DNA from: Spirochaetaceae bacterium | GTDB lineage: Bacteria > Spirochaetota > Spirochaetia > B11-G9 | Direction: 5' to 3' | Assembly: GCA_030600745.1 (NCBI GenBank) | Contig: JAUVLL010000021.1 | Location: 1 to 17,002, forward strand | Length of the DNA stretch: 17,002 nt | Shown: positions 1 to 7,241 of the stretch, piece after piece | Position numbering within the stretch: position 1 is the first letter of the stretch | How the letters are laid out: the number at the start of each line of letters is the position of its first letter | The notes under the pieces: generated by a model | What the model saw: only the letters and a program-made list of their open reading frames with translations | Database searches by the model: none | Told to the model about the DNA's origin: nothing | Translations under genes and position numbers: made by a program

Positions 1-130
1 ATAAAATGGGCGACACGAAGTGTCGGGGACCCATTCTTAGTCGAAAAAGCCCAGGATGCATGTGCGAGCAGCAAACTTGTTTGCGACCAGCACAAAAACA
101 AGCCGAATTCAGAGACATCGTAAAAGCCTC
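1..130 (-). repeat. Composite dispersed repeat (modular hairpin repeat plus 35-bp element)
   Basis: Read on the minus strand this holds, in order, the 35-bp element (127 to 93), a CTGGTCG...TGCTCG module (90 to 65) around the palindrome CAAAC-AA-GTTTG, and a second hairpin near 11-23 (GACAC-GAA-GTGTC). The 26 bases at 65-90 are the exact reverse complement of 4607-4632 in the oadG leader. The 35-bp part is 32/35 identical to 13987-14021. Reading outward to the left, it would precede whatever minus-strand gene lies beyond the window, as the other copies precede oadG and asd. The element abuts the stop codon of the SDR gene. All of this is seen by direct comparison. Whether the element is mobile or regulatory is unknown. 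Confidence 0.75.
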
Positions 131-1675
131 TTACCAGTCTATTGGAAAATAATCCTTTAAAAACTTGCCACACCAGTGTTTACCAGTATTAATTCCGTTA
201 AAAAAAGGATCACATACTCTTGCTGCACCATCTACAATATCCAGGGGAGGCTGAAAATCATGCAGTTCCTCTTTAAGTCTTGATAATTGTACAGGATCTT
301 CATCAGTTACCCATCCCGTATCAACTGCATTCATGAAAATACCATGTTTTGCAAGTCCGCTGGCAGAAGTATGAGTCAGCATATTAAGGGCAGCTTTTGC
401 CATATTGGTATGTGGATGGCGGTCACCCTTTTTAAAACGAAGGAACTTACCCTCCATGGCGGAAACATTTACAATGTGTTTTTGACCTGTATTATCTTTT
501 TTCATTAGAGGCAGCAGTCTATTGCTTAATACAAAAGGAGCAACTGCATTAACAAGCTGAATTTCAATCATCTCTGAAGTTTGAATTTCACCAAGGGTAA
601 GTCGCCAACTGTTAGTGGTTCTTAAATCAACCTGCTGCAGATCCTCATCCAGTTTCCCCTCCGGAAAAACAGTGTCGGCAGATATAACGTTATCATAAGC
701 ATATGGTATTTGAGACAGTTGCGCCGATTTCCTAAGTCCGATTCCAGGCAGTTTTCCATCCCATGAAACAGGGAGATTAGATTCTGATTCAACCTTAGAC
801 ATAGTAAAAGAATTTAATTTATTTGTAAATATTTGATAATTCACCATCAGCTTTTTAGCATTTGAGGGAAGTTCATCAATATCTCTTGTTTCGTTATACA
901 TTAAATGTGCATAAAATTCAGGAGGTCTGCGTACTGTTTGGGCAGCATTATTGATTAGAATATCCAACCTGCTAAAAGTTTGTTCAATATGACCGCAAAA
1001 CAGCTCAATACTGGGTGTATGCCTTAAATCCAGCCCATAGATATGCAAACGATCTTCCCATTCATGAAAATCTTTTTCTTTGGAATACCTTAATGCCGAA
1101 TCTACCGGAAACCTGGTGGTTGCAATAACGACAGCTCCGGCGCGCAACATCATCAGAGTTGCCTGATAACCAATTTTTAGTCGGGATCCGGTTATTAGAG
1201 CAACCTGCCCTTTTAAATTTGCAGTCTGAAAACGTTTCCTATAGTTTAGTTCTGCACAAACTGGACACATAGTATCATAAAAAAAATGCAGCCTGGTAAA
1301 TTCAGCTTTGCAGACATAGCAATTTCCGGGAGATTGCAAAACCGGATAATCCTTTCCCGATTCAGTGTTATCCGAAAGTTGCAATGGTGCTGTAAATACT
1401 GCATCTTTCCTTGATAATCTGATTCCTGTTGCAGCTCTTGCCTCTCGTTCCAATGAAACAATTTGCCTTTTATGTTTTTTACGAATAGCCTTATTGCGTT
1501 TAATTAATTGATATCGATCTGGTCTGGATAATTGTCCCGCAGCTTTCATTAGTTCAATCTGCTGTTCTTTTGATAAAGCAGCAAAATCATCACTGTTATT
1601 TACCAGATGAGTTAAAATGCTAATACACTTATCAATATCATCTGCTGCATAACCTTTATTTTGTTGTTGCTCCAC
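131..1675 (-). CDS. SDR-family protein with N-terminal zinc-ribbon-like region
   Basis: This 514-residue protein is much longer than a classical short-chain dehydrogenase (about 250). Residues 1-115 are charged and unrecognised. A CxxC-x14-CxxC cluster follows (C119, C122, C137, C140), which looks like a metal-binding ribbon. A Rossmann domain starts near 155 with TGSRLKIG (162-169) and NNAAQ (242-246). The later SDR core is clear: N375 in QLVNA, S405 in NVSAMEG and K427. The catalytic Tyr of the YxxxK motif is Thr (TNMAK, 423-427), so ordinary SDR chemistry is doubtful unless another residue serves. An insert of about 110 residues lies between 250 and 360. Start is GTG at 1675, preceded by AAAGGAA and overlapping the end of the RluA-family gene by 20 bases, so the two are probably co-transcribed. 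The substrate cannot be told. Confidence 0.85.
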   Translation of the reverse strand: MEQQQNKGYAADDIDKCISILTHLVNNSDDFAALSKEQQIELMKAAGQLSRPDRYQLIKRNKAIRKKHKRQIVSLEREARAATGIRLSRKDAVFTAPLQLSDNTESGKDYPVLQSPGNCYVCKAEFTRLHFFYDTMCPVCAELNYRKRFQTANLKGQVALITGSRLKIGYQATLMMLRAGAVVIATTRFPVDSALRYSKEKDFHEWEDRLHIYGLDLRHTPSIELFCGHIEQTFSRLDILINNAAQTVRRPPEFYAHLMYNETRDIDELPSNAKKLMVNYQIFTNKLNSFTMSKVESESNLPVSWDGKLPGIGLRKSAQLSQIPYAYDNVISADTVFPEGKLDEDLQQVDLRTTNSWRLTLGEIQTSEMIEIQLVNAVAPFVLSNRLLPLMKKDNTGQKHIVNVSAMEGKFLRFKKGDRHPHTNMAKAALNMLTHTSASGLAKHGIFMNAVDTGWVTDEDPVQLSRLKEELHDFQPPLDIVDGAARVCDPFFNGINTGKHWCGKFLKDYFPIDW

Positions 1676-2405
1676 GCTCTTTTCCTTTACTTTTCACCAG
1701 TGACTTAAAATAAACAGGAACCTCCGTTTTAAAGGTCATTTTCTCTTTTGTATGAGGATGATTTATAGTTATGGAGGCTGCATGAAGTGTGAGCCTCTTA
1801 ATACTCCTATCCTTTCCCCCGTATATCTTGTCTCCAGCTACAGGGCAGCCCTTTTCCGCTAAATGAACCCGAATCTGATTCTTCCTGCCTGTAAGCAGTT
1901 CTATTTCAAGTAAACTGTAGTTCCTGGATTCTTCAATAACTCTATATTTGGTTTTGGCAAGCTTCCCGTCTTTGGGATCACTGGCTGAATACATTCTATG
2001 GATACTGTTTTCTGCAAGATATGAGGTAATCAGCCCCTCCTTCTCAGACAGCTGTCCATGAACAACAGCATAGTACTTTTTTGAAAACCGGGACCACCCA
2101 TCCTGAAGATAGCGTTTGGCACTTTCAGTTTTTGCAAACACAAGAACACCTGAAGTTTCTCTATCCAGTCGATGTACAATAAATATCCTGTTTTTTGATT
2201 TAGAATTACCCTTCCGCACATAATCTGTCAAAAGGAAATAGGCAGTATTTTCTTTAACTCTATCTGTACTCATAGTTAGAAGGCCGCTTCGCTTATCTAC
2301 GACTAAAATATCATAATCTTCATAGAGAACAGACAGACCCCGGGGGTGAAATCTTTTTGGGGGATTTTTAAATTTTTTCCTACTTGTCTGTTTACTATCC
2401 ATCAT
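1656..2405 (-). CDS. RluA-family RNA pseudouridine synthase
   Basis: Converts uridines in RNA to pseudouridine; whether the target is rRNA or tRNA is not evident. From the ATG at 2405 the protein has 249 residues. The family signature HRLDRETSG lies at about residues 78-86, with the catalytic Asp in HRLD, and the second conserved motif LLTGRKNQIRVHL is near 171-183. There is no N-terminal S4 RNA-binding domain, only a short basic leader. I chose ATG 2405 because it overlaps the stop of the upstream small ORF (TGATG) and has AGGA five bases before it. TTG 2408 and ATG 2402 are alternatives. It overlaps the SDR gene downstream by 20 bases, which indicates an operon. Confidence 0.93.
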   Translation of the reverse strand: MMDSKQTSRKKFKNPPKRFHPRGLSVLYEDYDILVVDKRSGLLTMSTDRVKENTAYFLLTDYVRKGNSKSKNRIFIVHRLDRETSGVLVFAKTESAKRYLQDGWSRFSKKYYAVVHGQLSEKEGLITSYLAENSIHRMYSASDPKDGKLAKTKYRVIEESRNYSLLEIELLTGRKNQIRVHLAEKGCPVAGDKIYGGKDRSIKRLTLHAASITINHPHTKEKMTFKTEVPVYFKSLVKSKGKERGATTK

Positions 2406-2545
2406 CAATATCCTAAAACCATACCCAGAAGTGAAAAGATTGCACCTGTCATATGGGTAACAGTATTTATTACTTCGTCGGTTACATGGATGCTGTCATC
2501 TTTGCTTCGGGAGGGAAGCTTCTTTTTATCATTATTATCCGTCAT
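2405..2545 (-). pseudogene. Truncated hemolysin III-like (HlyIII/YqfA) N-terminal stub
   Basis: A 46-codon ORF starts at ATG 2545. After a charged head it reads TDEVINTVTHMTGAIFSLLG, which resembles the first helix of HlyIII-family membrane proteins (typically E-[EV]-x-N-[ST]-x-T-H-x-x-G-A, then a hydrophobic segment). Full proteins of that family are about 210 residues with seven helices. Here the frame stops after the first part-helix, and the following DNA codes for the RluA-family protein, so no continuation exists. No convincing ribosome binding site precedes it. The stop overlaps the next start (TGATG). I infer a deletion remnant. A genuine short membrane peptide that couples translation to the next gene remains possible. 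Confidence 0.5.
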
Positions 2546-3036
2546 GACTGTAAATTACAGGAATAGATTTATTTTTTCAAGGCCGGGGTGTTAATCCACT
2601 CATAAATTAAATAGTTTACCAATAAAAGGATATATAATTGATATGGAACTGAAGGCCATGAGACCGACTGTTACAATATTAAAAACCAGAGGGAAACGAT
2701 GAATTATACTGCTCAGTTTACCGCCATAAGGGATTTGTGGTGTACATTATGTTACGGTTTTTGACAATATTGCTTCAGTTATTACTTCTAACAGTATACA
2801 AATTTTAATAATTTGACATAGCAACAAACTGAAAATAAGCAGTAAAACTGCGCCCATTTGCATCTACTTCAAATTAATGGTACCTTATAAGTGTGTAAAG
2901 GCTATTAACTGGCTTAATGTTAACTGCTTTTGTACCACGCAAGTACCAGCCGATCAAAATGTATACACAACTATCAATTGCAAAACAAGGGATACTACCC
3001 TCTGTTCTACCTGATTTGCTGGTAAAAGGAGCATCT
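2546..3036. other. Gene-poor gap with a start-less hydrophobic relic
   Basis: There is no complete gene in these 491 bases. On the minus strand an open frame of 48 codons (2746 to 2600) has no ATG, GTG or TTG at its head and encodes a hydrophobic tail ending IYPFIGKLFNL. It looks like the end of a membrane protein whose beginning is gone. On the plus strand two TTGACA hexamers (2761-2766 and 2813-2818) could be -35 elements for the radical SAM gene, but neither has a good -10 at normal spacing. Frame is open upstream to 2917 for that gene, but the strong ribosome binding site is at 3025-3031. Confidence 0.5.
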
Positions 3037-4386
3037 ATGGGAACTAAATTCAAGGCATACTCCTCAAATAACTTTCACGATATAAAACAACTGCAGAATC
3101 TCTCTGCCGGAACACTTTTAAGGATGGAAGCTGTAGCAAAGGTTCTTCCTTTTCGAACCAACAACTATATTACAGATAATCTGATTAACTGGAATAATAT
3201 TCCTAATGACCCAATGTTTCAGCTTACTTTTCCCCAGCCGGAAATGTTGAATGATATAGACCTGCAGAGAGTAATCAGGCTAATGAAGGGAGATAAGGTC
3301 AAGCTTGATCTAGAGATCAGAAAGATACAGATGAAAATGAACCCTCAGCCGGCCGGACAGCTGGAACTTAATACTCCCAGTCTTGAAGGTACAAAAATCA
3401 AAGGAATTCAGCATAAATATATGGAAACAGTACTGTTCTTTCCTGAACAGGGGCAAACTTGCCATGCCTACTGTACCTACTGCTTTAGATGGGCGCAATT
3501 TATAGGAATTGATGAGTTAAAAATGGCTACCCGGGAATCACAGGAACTTATTGGATATCTTAATGAACATCCCAAAGTAACTGATCTGCTGATTACCGGT
3601 GGTGATCCTATGATTATGAAAACAAAAGTGATTCGCAGATACCTTGAAGATATACTTAAATCAAAACCAGGTGGCCTTAAAAACATAAGAATAGGAACAA
3701 AAGCTCTTTCCTATTGGCCCTACAGATTTACAATCGATGAAGATGCAGATGATCTTATGTTACTTTTTGAAGAAATAATTGATGCCGGATTTCATCTGAC
3801 TATTATGGCTCACTTTACCCACCCTGTAGAAATGGACACTCCACAGGTTAAGGAAGCAGTTAAGCGGATCATTTCCAGAGGCGCTATCATAAGATGTCAA
3901 TCTCCCGTCTTAAGACACATCAATGATGATGCTGATATATGGATGGAAATGTGGAGTAAACAGGTAACTATGGGAATGATACCCTATTACATGTTTGTAG
4001 CCAGAGATACCGGTCCGAAAGGCTATTTCAACCTTCCCCTGGATGAGGTATATGAAATATTCAGCAGTGCATTCAATAGAGTATCCGGCCTTGCAAGAAC
4101 TGCCCGCGGCCCCTCTATGTCTACTAAATCAGGGAAAATTCTGGTGGATGGAATAATGACCAGTAATTCAAAAAAGTATTTTGTTCTAAAATATATTCAA
4201 TCCCGTACACCAGAGCTTGTTAACCGTGTTTTCCTTGCAAAATATAATCCGGTAGCAGTTTGGATAGATGATCTTGAACCGGCATCAAAGTCTGATGAAC
4301 TCTTTTTTCCATTTATGAAACAACATATGCAGCTGGATAATGGAACATTAGATGATGATTTTGATGATGAATACGCATTTGCATAG
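3037..4386 (+). CDS. KamA-family radical SAM protein (lysine 2,3-aminomutase-like)
   Basis: This 449-residue protein carries the CxxxCxxC cluster (C142, C146, C149, within CHAYCTYC) that holds the SAM-binding 4Fe-4S centre, then the LITGGDP motif (185-191) typical of the lysine 2,3-aminomutase family. The C-terminal third (GPSMST near 358, GKILVDGI, then an acidic tail with DDDFDDE) differs from the classical clostridial enzyme as I remember it. I cannot point with confidence to the PLP-binding lysine or the substrate-binding aspartates. It may be an aminomutase with another substrate, or a relative with a different role. I start it at ATG 3037 because AAAGGAG lies five bases upstream. The frame is open to 2917, but that extension has no ribosome binding site. 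It lies directly upstream of the oad operon, 292 bases away. Confidence 0.85.
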   Translation: MGTKFKAYSSNNFHDIKQLQNLSAGTLLRMEAVAKVLPFRTNNYITDNLINWNNIPNDPMFQLTFPQPEMLNDIDLQRVIRLMKGDKVKLDLEIRKIQMKMNPQPAGQLELNTPSLEGTKIKGIQHKYMETVLFFPEQGQTCHAYCTYCFRWAQFIGIDELKMATRESQELIGYLNEHPKVTDLLITGGDPMIMKTKVIRRYLEDILKSKPGGLKNIRIGTKALSYWPYRFTIDEDADDLMLLFEEIIDAGFHLTIMAHFTHPVEMDTPQVKEAVKRIISRGAIIRCQSPVLRHINDDADIWMEMWSKQVTMGMIPYYMFVARDTGPKGYFNLPLDEVYEIFSSAFNRVSGLARTARGPSMSTKSGKILVDGIMTSNSKKYFVLKYIQSRTPELVNRVFLAKYNPVAVWIDDLEPASKSDELFFPFMKQHMQLDNGTLDDDFDDEYAFA

Positions 4387-4407
4387 TAGAATAGCATCGT
4401 AAAAAAA

Positions 4408-4428
4408 GGGGGGGGTATAATACCTCCC
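4408..4428 (-). terminator. Hairpin with poly-G arm; U-tract only in minus orientation
   Basis: Eight Gs (4408-4415) follow seven As (4401-4407). The stem pairs 4410-4417 with 4421-4428 around a TAA loop, with one G-U pair. Read on the minus strand the stem is followed by seven Ts, the classic intrinsic terminator form. Read on the plus strand, as the end of the radical SAM gene, it is followed by ATATAAAAAT and lacks a U-tract. No minus-strand gene reads into it from the right, so its orientation is puzzling. Confidence 0.5.
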
Positions 4429-4472
4429 ATATAAAAATATTAATAAAATTCACAAACTTATCAGGAAACTGC

Positions 4473-4501
4473 TTGAAAGTAGCGTCTCTAACGATTATAG
4501 T
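4473..4501 (+). promoter_or_regulatory. Probable sigma-70-type promoter of the oad operon
   Basis: TTGAAA (4473-4478) and TATAGT (4496-4501) are separated by exactly 17 bases, and each matches its consensus at five of six positions. Transcription would begin near 4508, giving a leader of about 170 bases that contains the modular repeat before the oadG ribosome binding site. Confidence 0.55.
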
Positions 4502-4540
4502 TATTTCTTCACAGATAATGTTCACAAATAATGATCTAAA

Positions 4541-4650
4541 CCAAGCCTGTTCGGGACTTCGTTCCCGCTCGGCAATGAGTCGTACCGGAAGAGCGGAGCG
4601 ATGAGACTGGTCGCAAACAAGTTTGCTGCTCGTCCATGCAACCGAGGAAA
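4541..4650 (+). repeat. Modular hairpin repeat in the oadG leader
   Basis: Two modules lie head to tail. The first (4541-4577) begins CCAAGCCTG and encloses the near-palindrome GGGACTTCGTTCCC. The second (4607-4632) has arms CTGGTCG and CTGCTCG around CAAAC-AA-GTTTG and runs on to ATGCAACC. The first module closely matches the first asd leader unit (11520 to 11479). The second matches 65-90 exactly in reverse. It lies between the predicted promoter and the oadG ribosome binding site. The repeat is open in the oadG frame from 4601, which is an accident of sequence rather than coding. Confidence 0.75.
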
Positions 4651-4678
4651 CGATCTCGACAACCAAAGGAGAACCGAA

Positions 4679-4963
4679 GTGTTACTGCAAGGTCTTACAT
4701 TAACAATTGTAGGTATGTCCGTAGTATTTATTTTTCTTACAATAATGGTAATTGTAATGACAATAATGTCTGCTTTTATACCCAAGTACTTTCCGGATGT
4801 TACTGCTAATAAGCAGTCCAAAGTAAAACAAACCAAAAAAGAAACTATTACTAATCAGCAGGAATTGATGGGAATTGCAGGAGAGGCAGTAACCATGGGC
4901 GAAGCAGAGATTGCAGCTGTTATTGCTGCAGTCAAATCATACTCACATAGTTGGAAGGGGTAA
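4679..4963 (+). CDS. oadG: Oxaloacetate decarboxylase (Na+ extruding) gamma subunit
   Basis: A 94-residue membrane protein. One hydrophobic helix (about residues 6-33, starting LTLTIVGMSVVFIFL) is followed by a hydrophilic lysine- and glutamine-rich linker and a short C-terminal helix. This is the usual layout and length of OadG, which anchors the alpha subunit to the membrane beta subunit and helps complex assembly. GTG at 4679 is chosen because AGGAG (4667-4671) sits seven bases upstream. The in-frame ATG at 4601 would translate the repeat element and has no ribosome binding site. It is six bases upstream of oadA, in the order oadG-oadA-oadB. Confidence 0.88.
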   Translation: MLLQGLTLTIVGMSVVFIFLTIMVIVMTIMSAFIPKYFPDVTANKQSKVKQTKKETITNQQELMGIAGEAVTMGEAEIAAVIAAVKSYSHSWKG

Positions 4964-4969
4964 TATTAG

Positions 4970-7231
4970 ATGAAAAAACGAATCGATTTTATGGTCACGG
5001 CTTTCCGTGACGGATTTCAATCAGTATATGGAGCAAGGGTATTTACAAAAGATTTTATACCGGCAGTTGAAGCAGCTGTTGAAGCTGGGATTACCCATTT
5101 CGAAGCAGGTGGCGGGGCAAGATTTCAATCCCTCTACTTCTACTGTAATGAAGATGCCTTTGACATGATGGATCAGTTCAGAACTGCTGTAGGTCCGAAT
5201 GTTAATCTCCAGACACTGGCCAGGGGAACTAATGTTGTCGGTCTTGAATCACAGTCAAGAGATGTAATTGATCTTCATGCGAAGATGTTCACAAAACATG
5301 GTATTTCAACTATACGCAACTTCGATGCTCTTAACGATGTTAACAACCTTATCTATTCCGGTGAAAGAATTGTTGCAGCCGGTGCAAAACATGAAGTATG
5401 TGTAACAATGATGGAACTTCCTCCTGGAGCCACAGGAGCACATGATCCTGAATTCTATATGGGTGTCCTTCGAAATATTATGGATGCCGGTATAAAATAT
5501 GACTCTGTTTGTTTCAAAGATGCATCAGGTACATCAGCTCCGGCAAAGGTATATGAAACAATAAAACAGGCAAGAGCTCTTCTTGGTGAGGATGCCAGGA
5601 TTGTTTTCCACAGTCACGAAACAGCAGGAACCAGTATTTTAGGATACAAGGCAGCTATTGAAGCAGGAGCAAACCAGATAGATTTGTCCATGTCTCCTGT
5701 CTCCGGTGGTACAAGCCAGCCTGATATTGTAACAATGTGGCATGCATTACGGGGAACAGATTATGATCTGGGTATTGATATCAACAAGATCATGGATGCA
5801 GAAGAGGTTTTTAAGAACTGTATGAAGGATTACTTCATGCCTCCGGAAGCAAAAAGTGTTGAACCGCTAATGCCGTTCTCACCAATGCCCGGAGGAGCAC
5901 TTACTGCAAATACTCAGATGATGCGTGATAATGGAATTATGGATCGGTATCATGAAGTTACTGCCGATATGGGAGAAGTAATTGAAAAGGGAGGATACGG
6001 AACTTCCGTTACTCCGGTATCACAGTTCTATTTCCAGCAGGCTTTTAACAATGTAATGTTTGGCCCATGGAAAAAAATTGCCGATGGTTACGGTAAGATG
6101 GTTTTGGGATATTTCGGGAAAACACCTGTTGACCCCGATCCTGAAATAATGAAACTGGCATCCAAACAGCTGGGGCTTGAACCCACAACCAAAATACCAG
6201 TAGATATCAATGATGCAGATCCTGAAAAAGGGATAAAGATTGCCACAAAACGACTGGAAGATGCAAAACTTCCAGTTACTGACGAGAACATATTTATTTC
6301 TGCTACATGTAAGGAAAAGGGAATAACATATCTTCAGGGTAATGCAAAAATTGGTGTCAGAAAGATTGATCCAAATGCCAGGGAAGAAGCCTCCGCACCT
6401 GCCAAATCTGCAGAAAAGACTCCGACAGAATTTACTGTAAAGGTCAATACAAACGAATATAATGTAGAGATGAAAGGAAACAAGGCTGTTATCAACGGTG
6501 TGGAATATGATATTTCCGTAAAAGAGGGCCTAAGTGCAAAACCAGTTAAAGCATCAGTAAAACCAGCACCCGCAAAAGCAGCTCCAGTTAAAACATTATC
6601 TGCAAAGGCTGCTCCGGCAGCTGCTCCTGTACCTGGAGGGAAAAAGATTATTGAAGCACCCCTTCCAGGTCTTATACTTAAAATTGTGAAAAATGTAGGT
6701 GACAGAGTAGAAGAAGATGATGTTATCATGATAGTAGAATCCATGAAAATGGAAACTGAAATAAATGCACCATCAGCCGGAACAATCGCTGAACTTCCGT
6801 TAAAGGAAAACAGCCAGATTGTAGCCGGTGATACACTTGCCGTAATAACAGCAGATGCTGCTCCTGAAGCAAAAAGCACACCTGCTCTTAAAGCAGCGGC
6901 TCCAATGGCATCTCCTGTAGTTAAAACTGCTCCAAAGACTGTAAAACCAGTAAAAACACTGGGAACTCCGGCACCTGTAAAGACAGCTCCTTCACCTTCG
7001 GTATCATCAGGAGGTAATCAGGTAGTTGTAGAAGCACCACTTCCAGGCCTTATTCTTAAGATGATAAAAAATGTAGGTGATCCTATAGAAGAAGATGAAG
7101 TAATAATGGTAGTAGAGTCCATGAAAATGGAAACTGAAATAAATTCCACCGCTACAGGAACTATAACGGATATTCCTGTTAAAGAAGGTGATCAGATTAT
7201 TGCAGGCGATAAGCTTGCAGTGATTAATTAG
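4970..7231 (+). CDS. oadA: Oxaloacetate decarboxylase alpha subunit with two biotinyl domains
   Basis: Transfers the carboxyl group of oxaloacetate to biotin at the membrane-associated pump, releasing pyruvate. The carboxyltransferase barrel occupies about residues 1-290: RDGFQS with metal-site D14, K183 in CFKDASG (the position carbamylated in this family), and H214/H216 in HSHE. A conserved carboxylase domain extends to about 465. A small domain (487-520) and Ala/Pro/Lys-rich linkers follow. There are then two biotinyl domains, at about 556-628 and 682-753, each with ESMKME (biotin lysines K593 and K719). Most OadA proteins that I know have one biotinyl domain and about 590-600 residues; this has 753. 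RDGFQS and FKDASG depart from the usual RDAHQS and KDMAG, so a related biotin-dependent decarboxylase is possible, but the OadG and OadB partners argue for this call. GGAAGGGG precedes the ATG. Confidence 0.9.
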   Translation: MKKRIDFMVTAFRDGFQSVYGARVFTKDFIPAVEAAVEAGITHFEAGGGARFQSLYFYCNEDAFDMMDQFRTAVGPNVNLQTLARGTNVVGLESQSRDVIDLHAKMFTKHGISTIRNFDALNDVNNLIYSGERIVAAGAKHEVCVTMMELPPGATGAHDPEFYMGVLRNIMDAGIKYDSVCFKDASGTSAPAKVYETIKQARALLGEDARIVFHSHETAGTSILGYKAAIEAGANQIDLSMSPVSGGTSQPDIVTMWHALRGTDYDLGIDINKIMDAEEVFKNCMKDYFMPPEAKSVEPLMPFSPMPGGALTANTQMMRDNGIMDRYHEVTADMGEVIEKGGYGTSVTPVSQFYFQQAFNNVMFGPWKKIADGYGKMVLGYFGKTPVDPDPEIMKLASKQLGLEPTTKIPVDINDADPEKGIKIATKRLEDAKLPVTDENIFISATCKEKGITYLQGNAKIGVRKIDPNAREEASAPAKSAEKTPTEFTVKVNTNEYNVEMKGNKAVINGVEYDISVKEGLSAKPVKASVKPAPAKAAPVKTLSAKAAPAAAPVPGGKKIIEAPLPGLILKIVKNVGDRVEEDDVIMIVESMKMETEINAPSAGTIAELPLKENSQIVAGDTLAVITADAAPEAKSTPALKAAAPMASPVVKTAPKTVKPVKTLGTPAPVKTAPSPSVSSGGNQVVVEAPLPGLILKMIKNVGDPIEEDEVIMVVESMKMETEINSTATGTITDIPVKEGDQIIAGDKLAVIN

Positions 7232-7241
7232 GAGATTTTGG

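Noticed and set aside
2917..3036. 40-residue N-terminal extension of the radical SAM protein
   Set aside because: There is no ribosome binding site at 2917, while AAAGGAG precedes ATG 3037 at ideal spacing.
4416..4421. Perfect TATAAT as a promoter -10
   Set aside because: It is part of the hairpin stem and loop, and no -35-like hexamer lies 16-18 bases upstream.
4601..4678. Longer oadG reading frame starting at ATG 4601
   Set aside because: It would translate the repeat element, has no ribosome binding site, and adds residues not expected before the OadG helix. GTG 4679 has AGGAG at good spacing.
6334..6879. 181-codon minus-strand frame opposite oadA
   Set aside because: It is a shadow of the low-complexity Ala/Pro/Lys-rich linker and first biotinyl domain of OadA; no ribosome binding site or family is seen.
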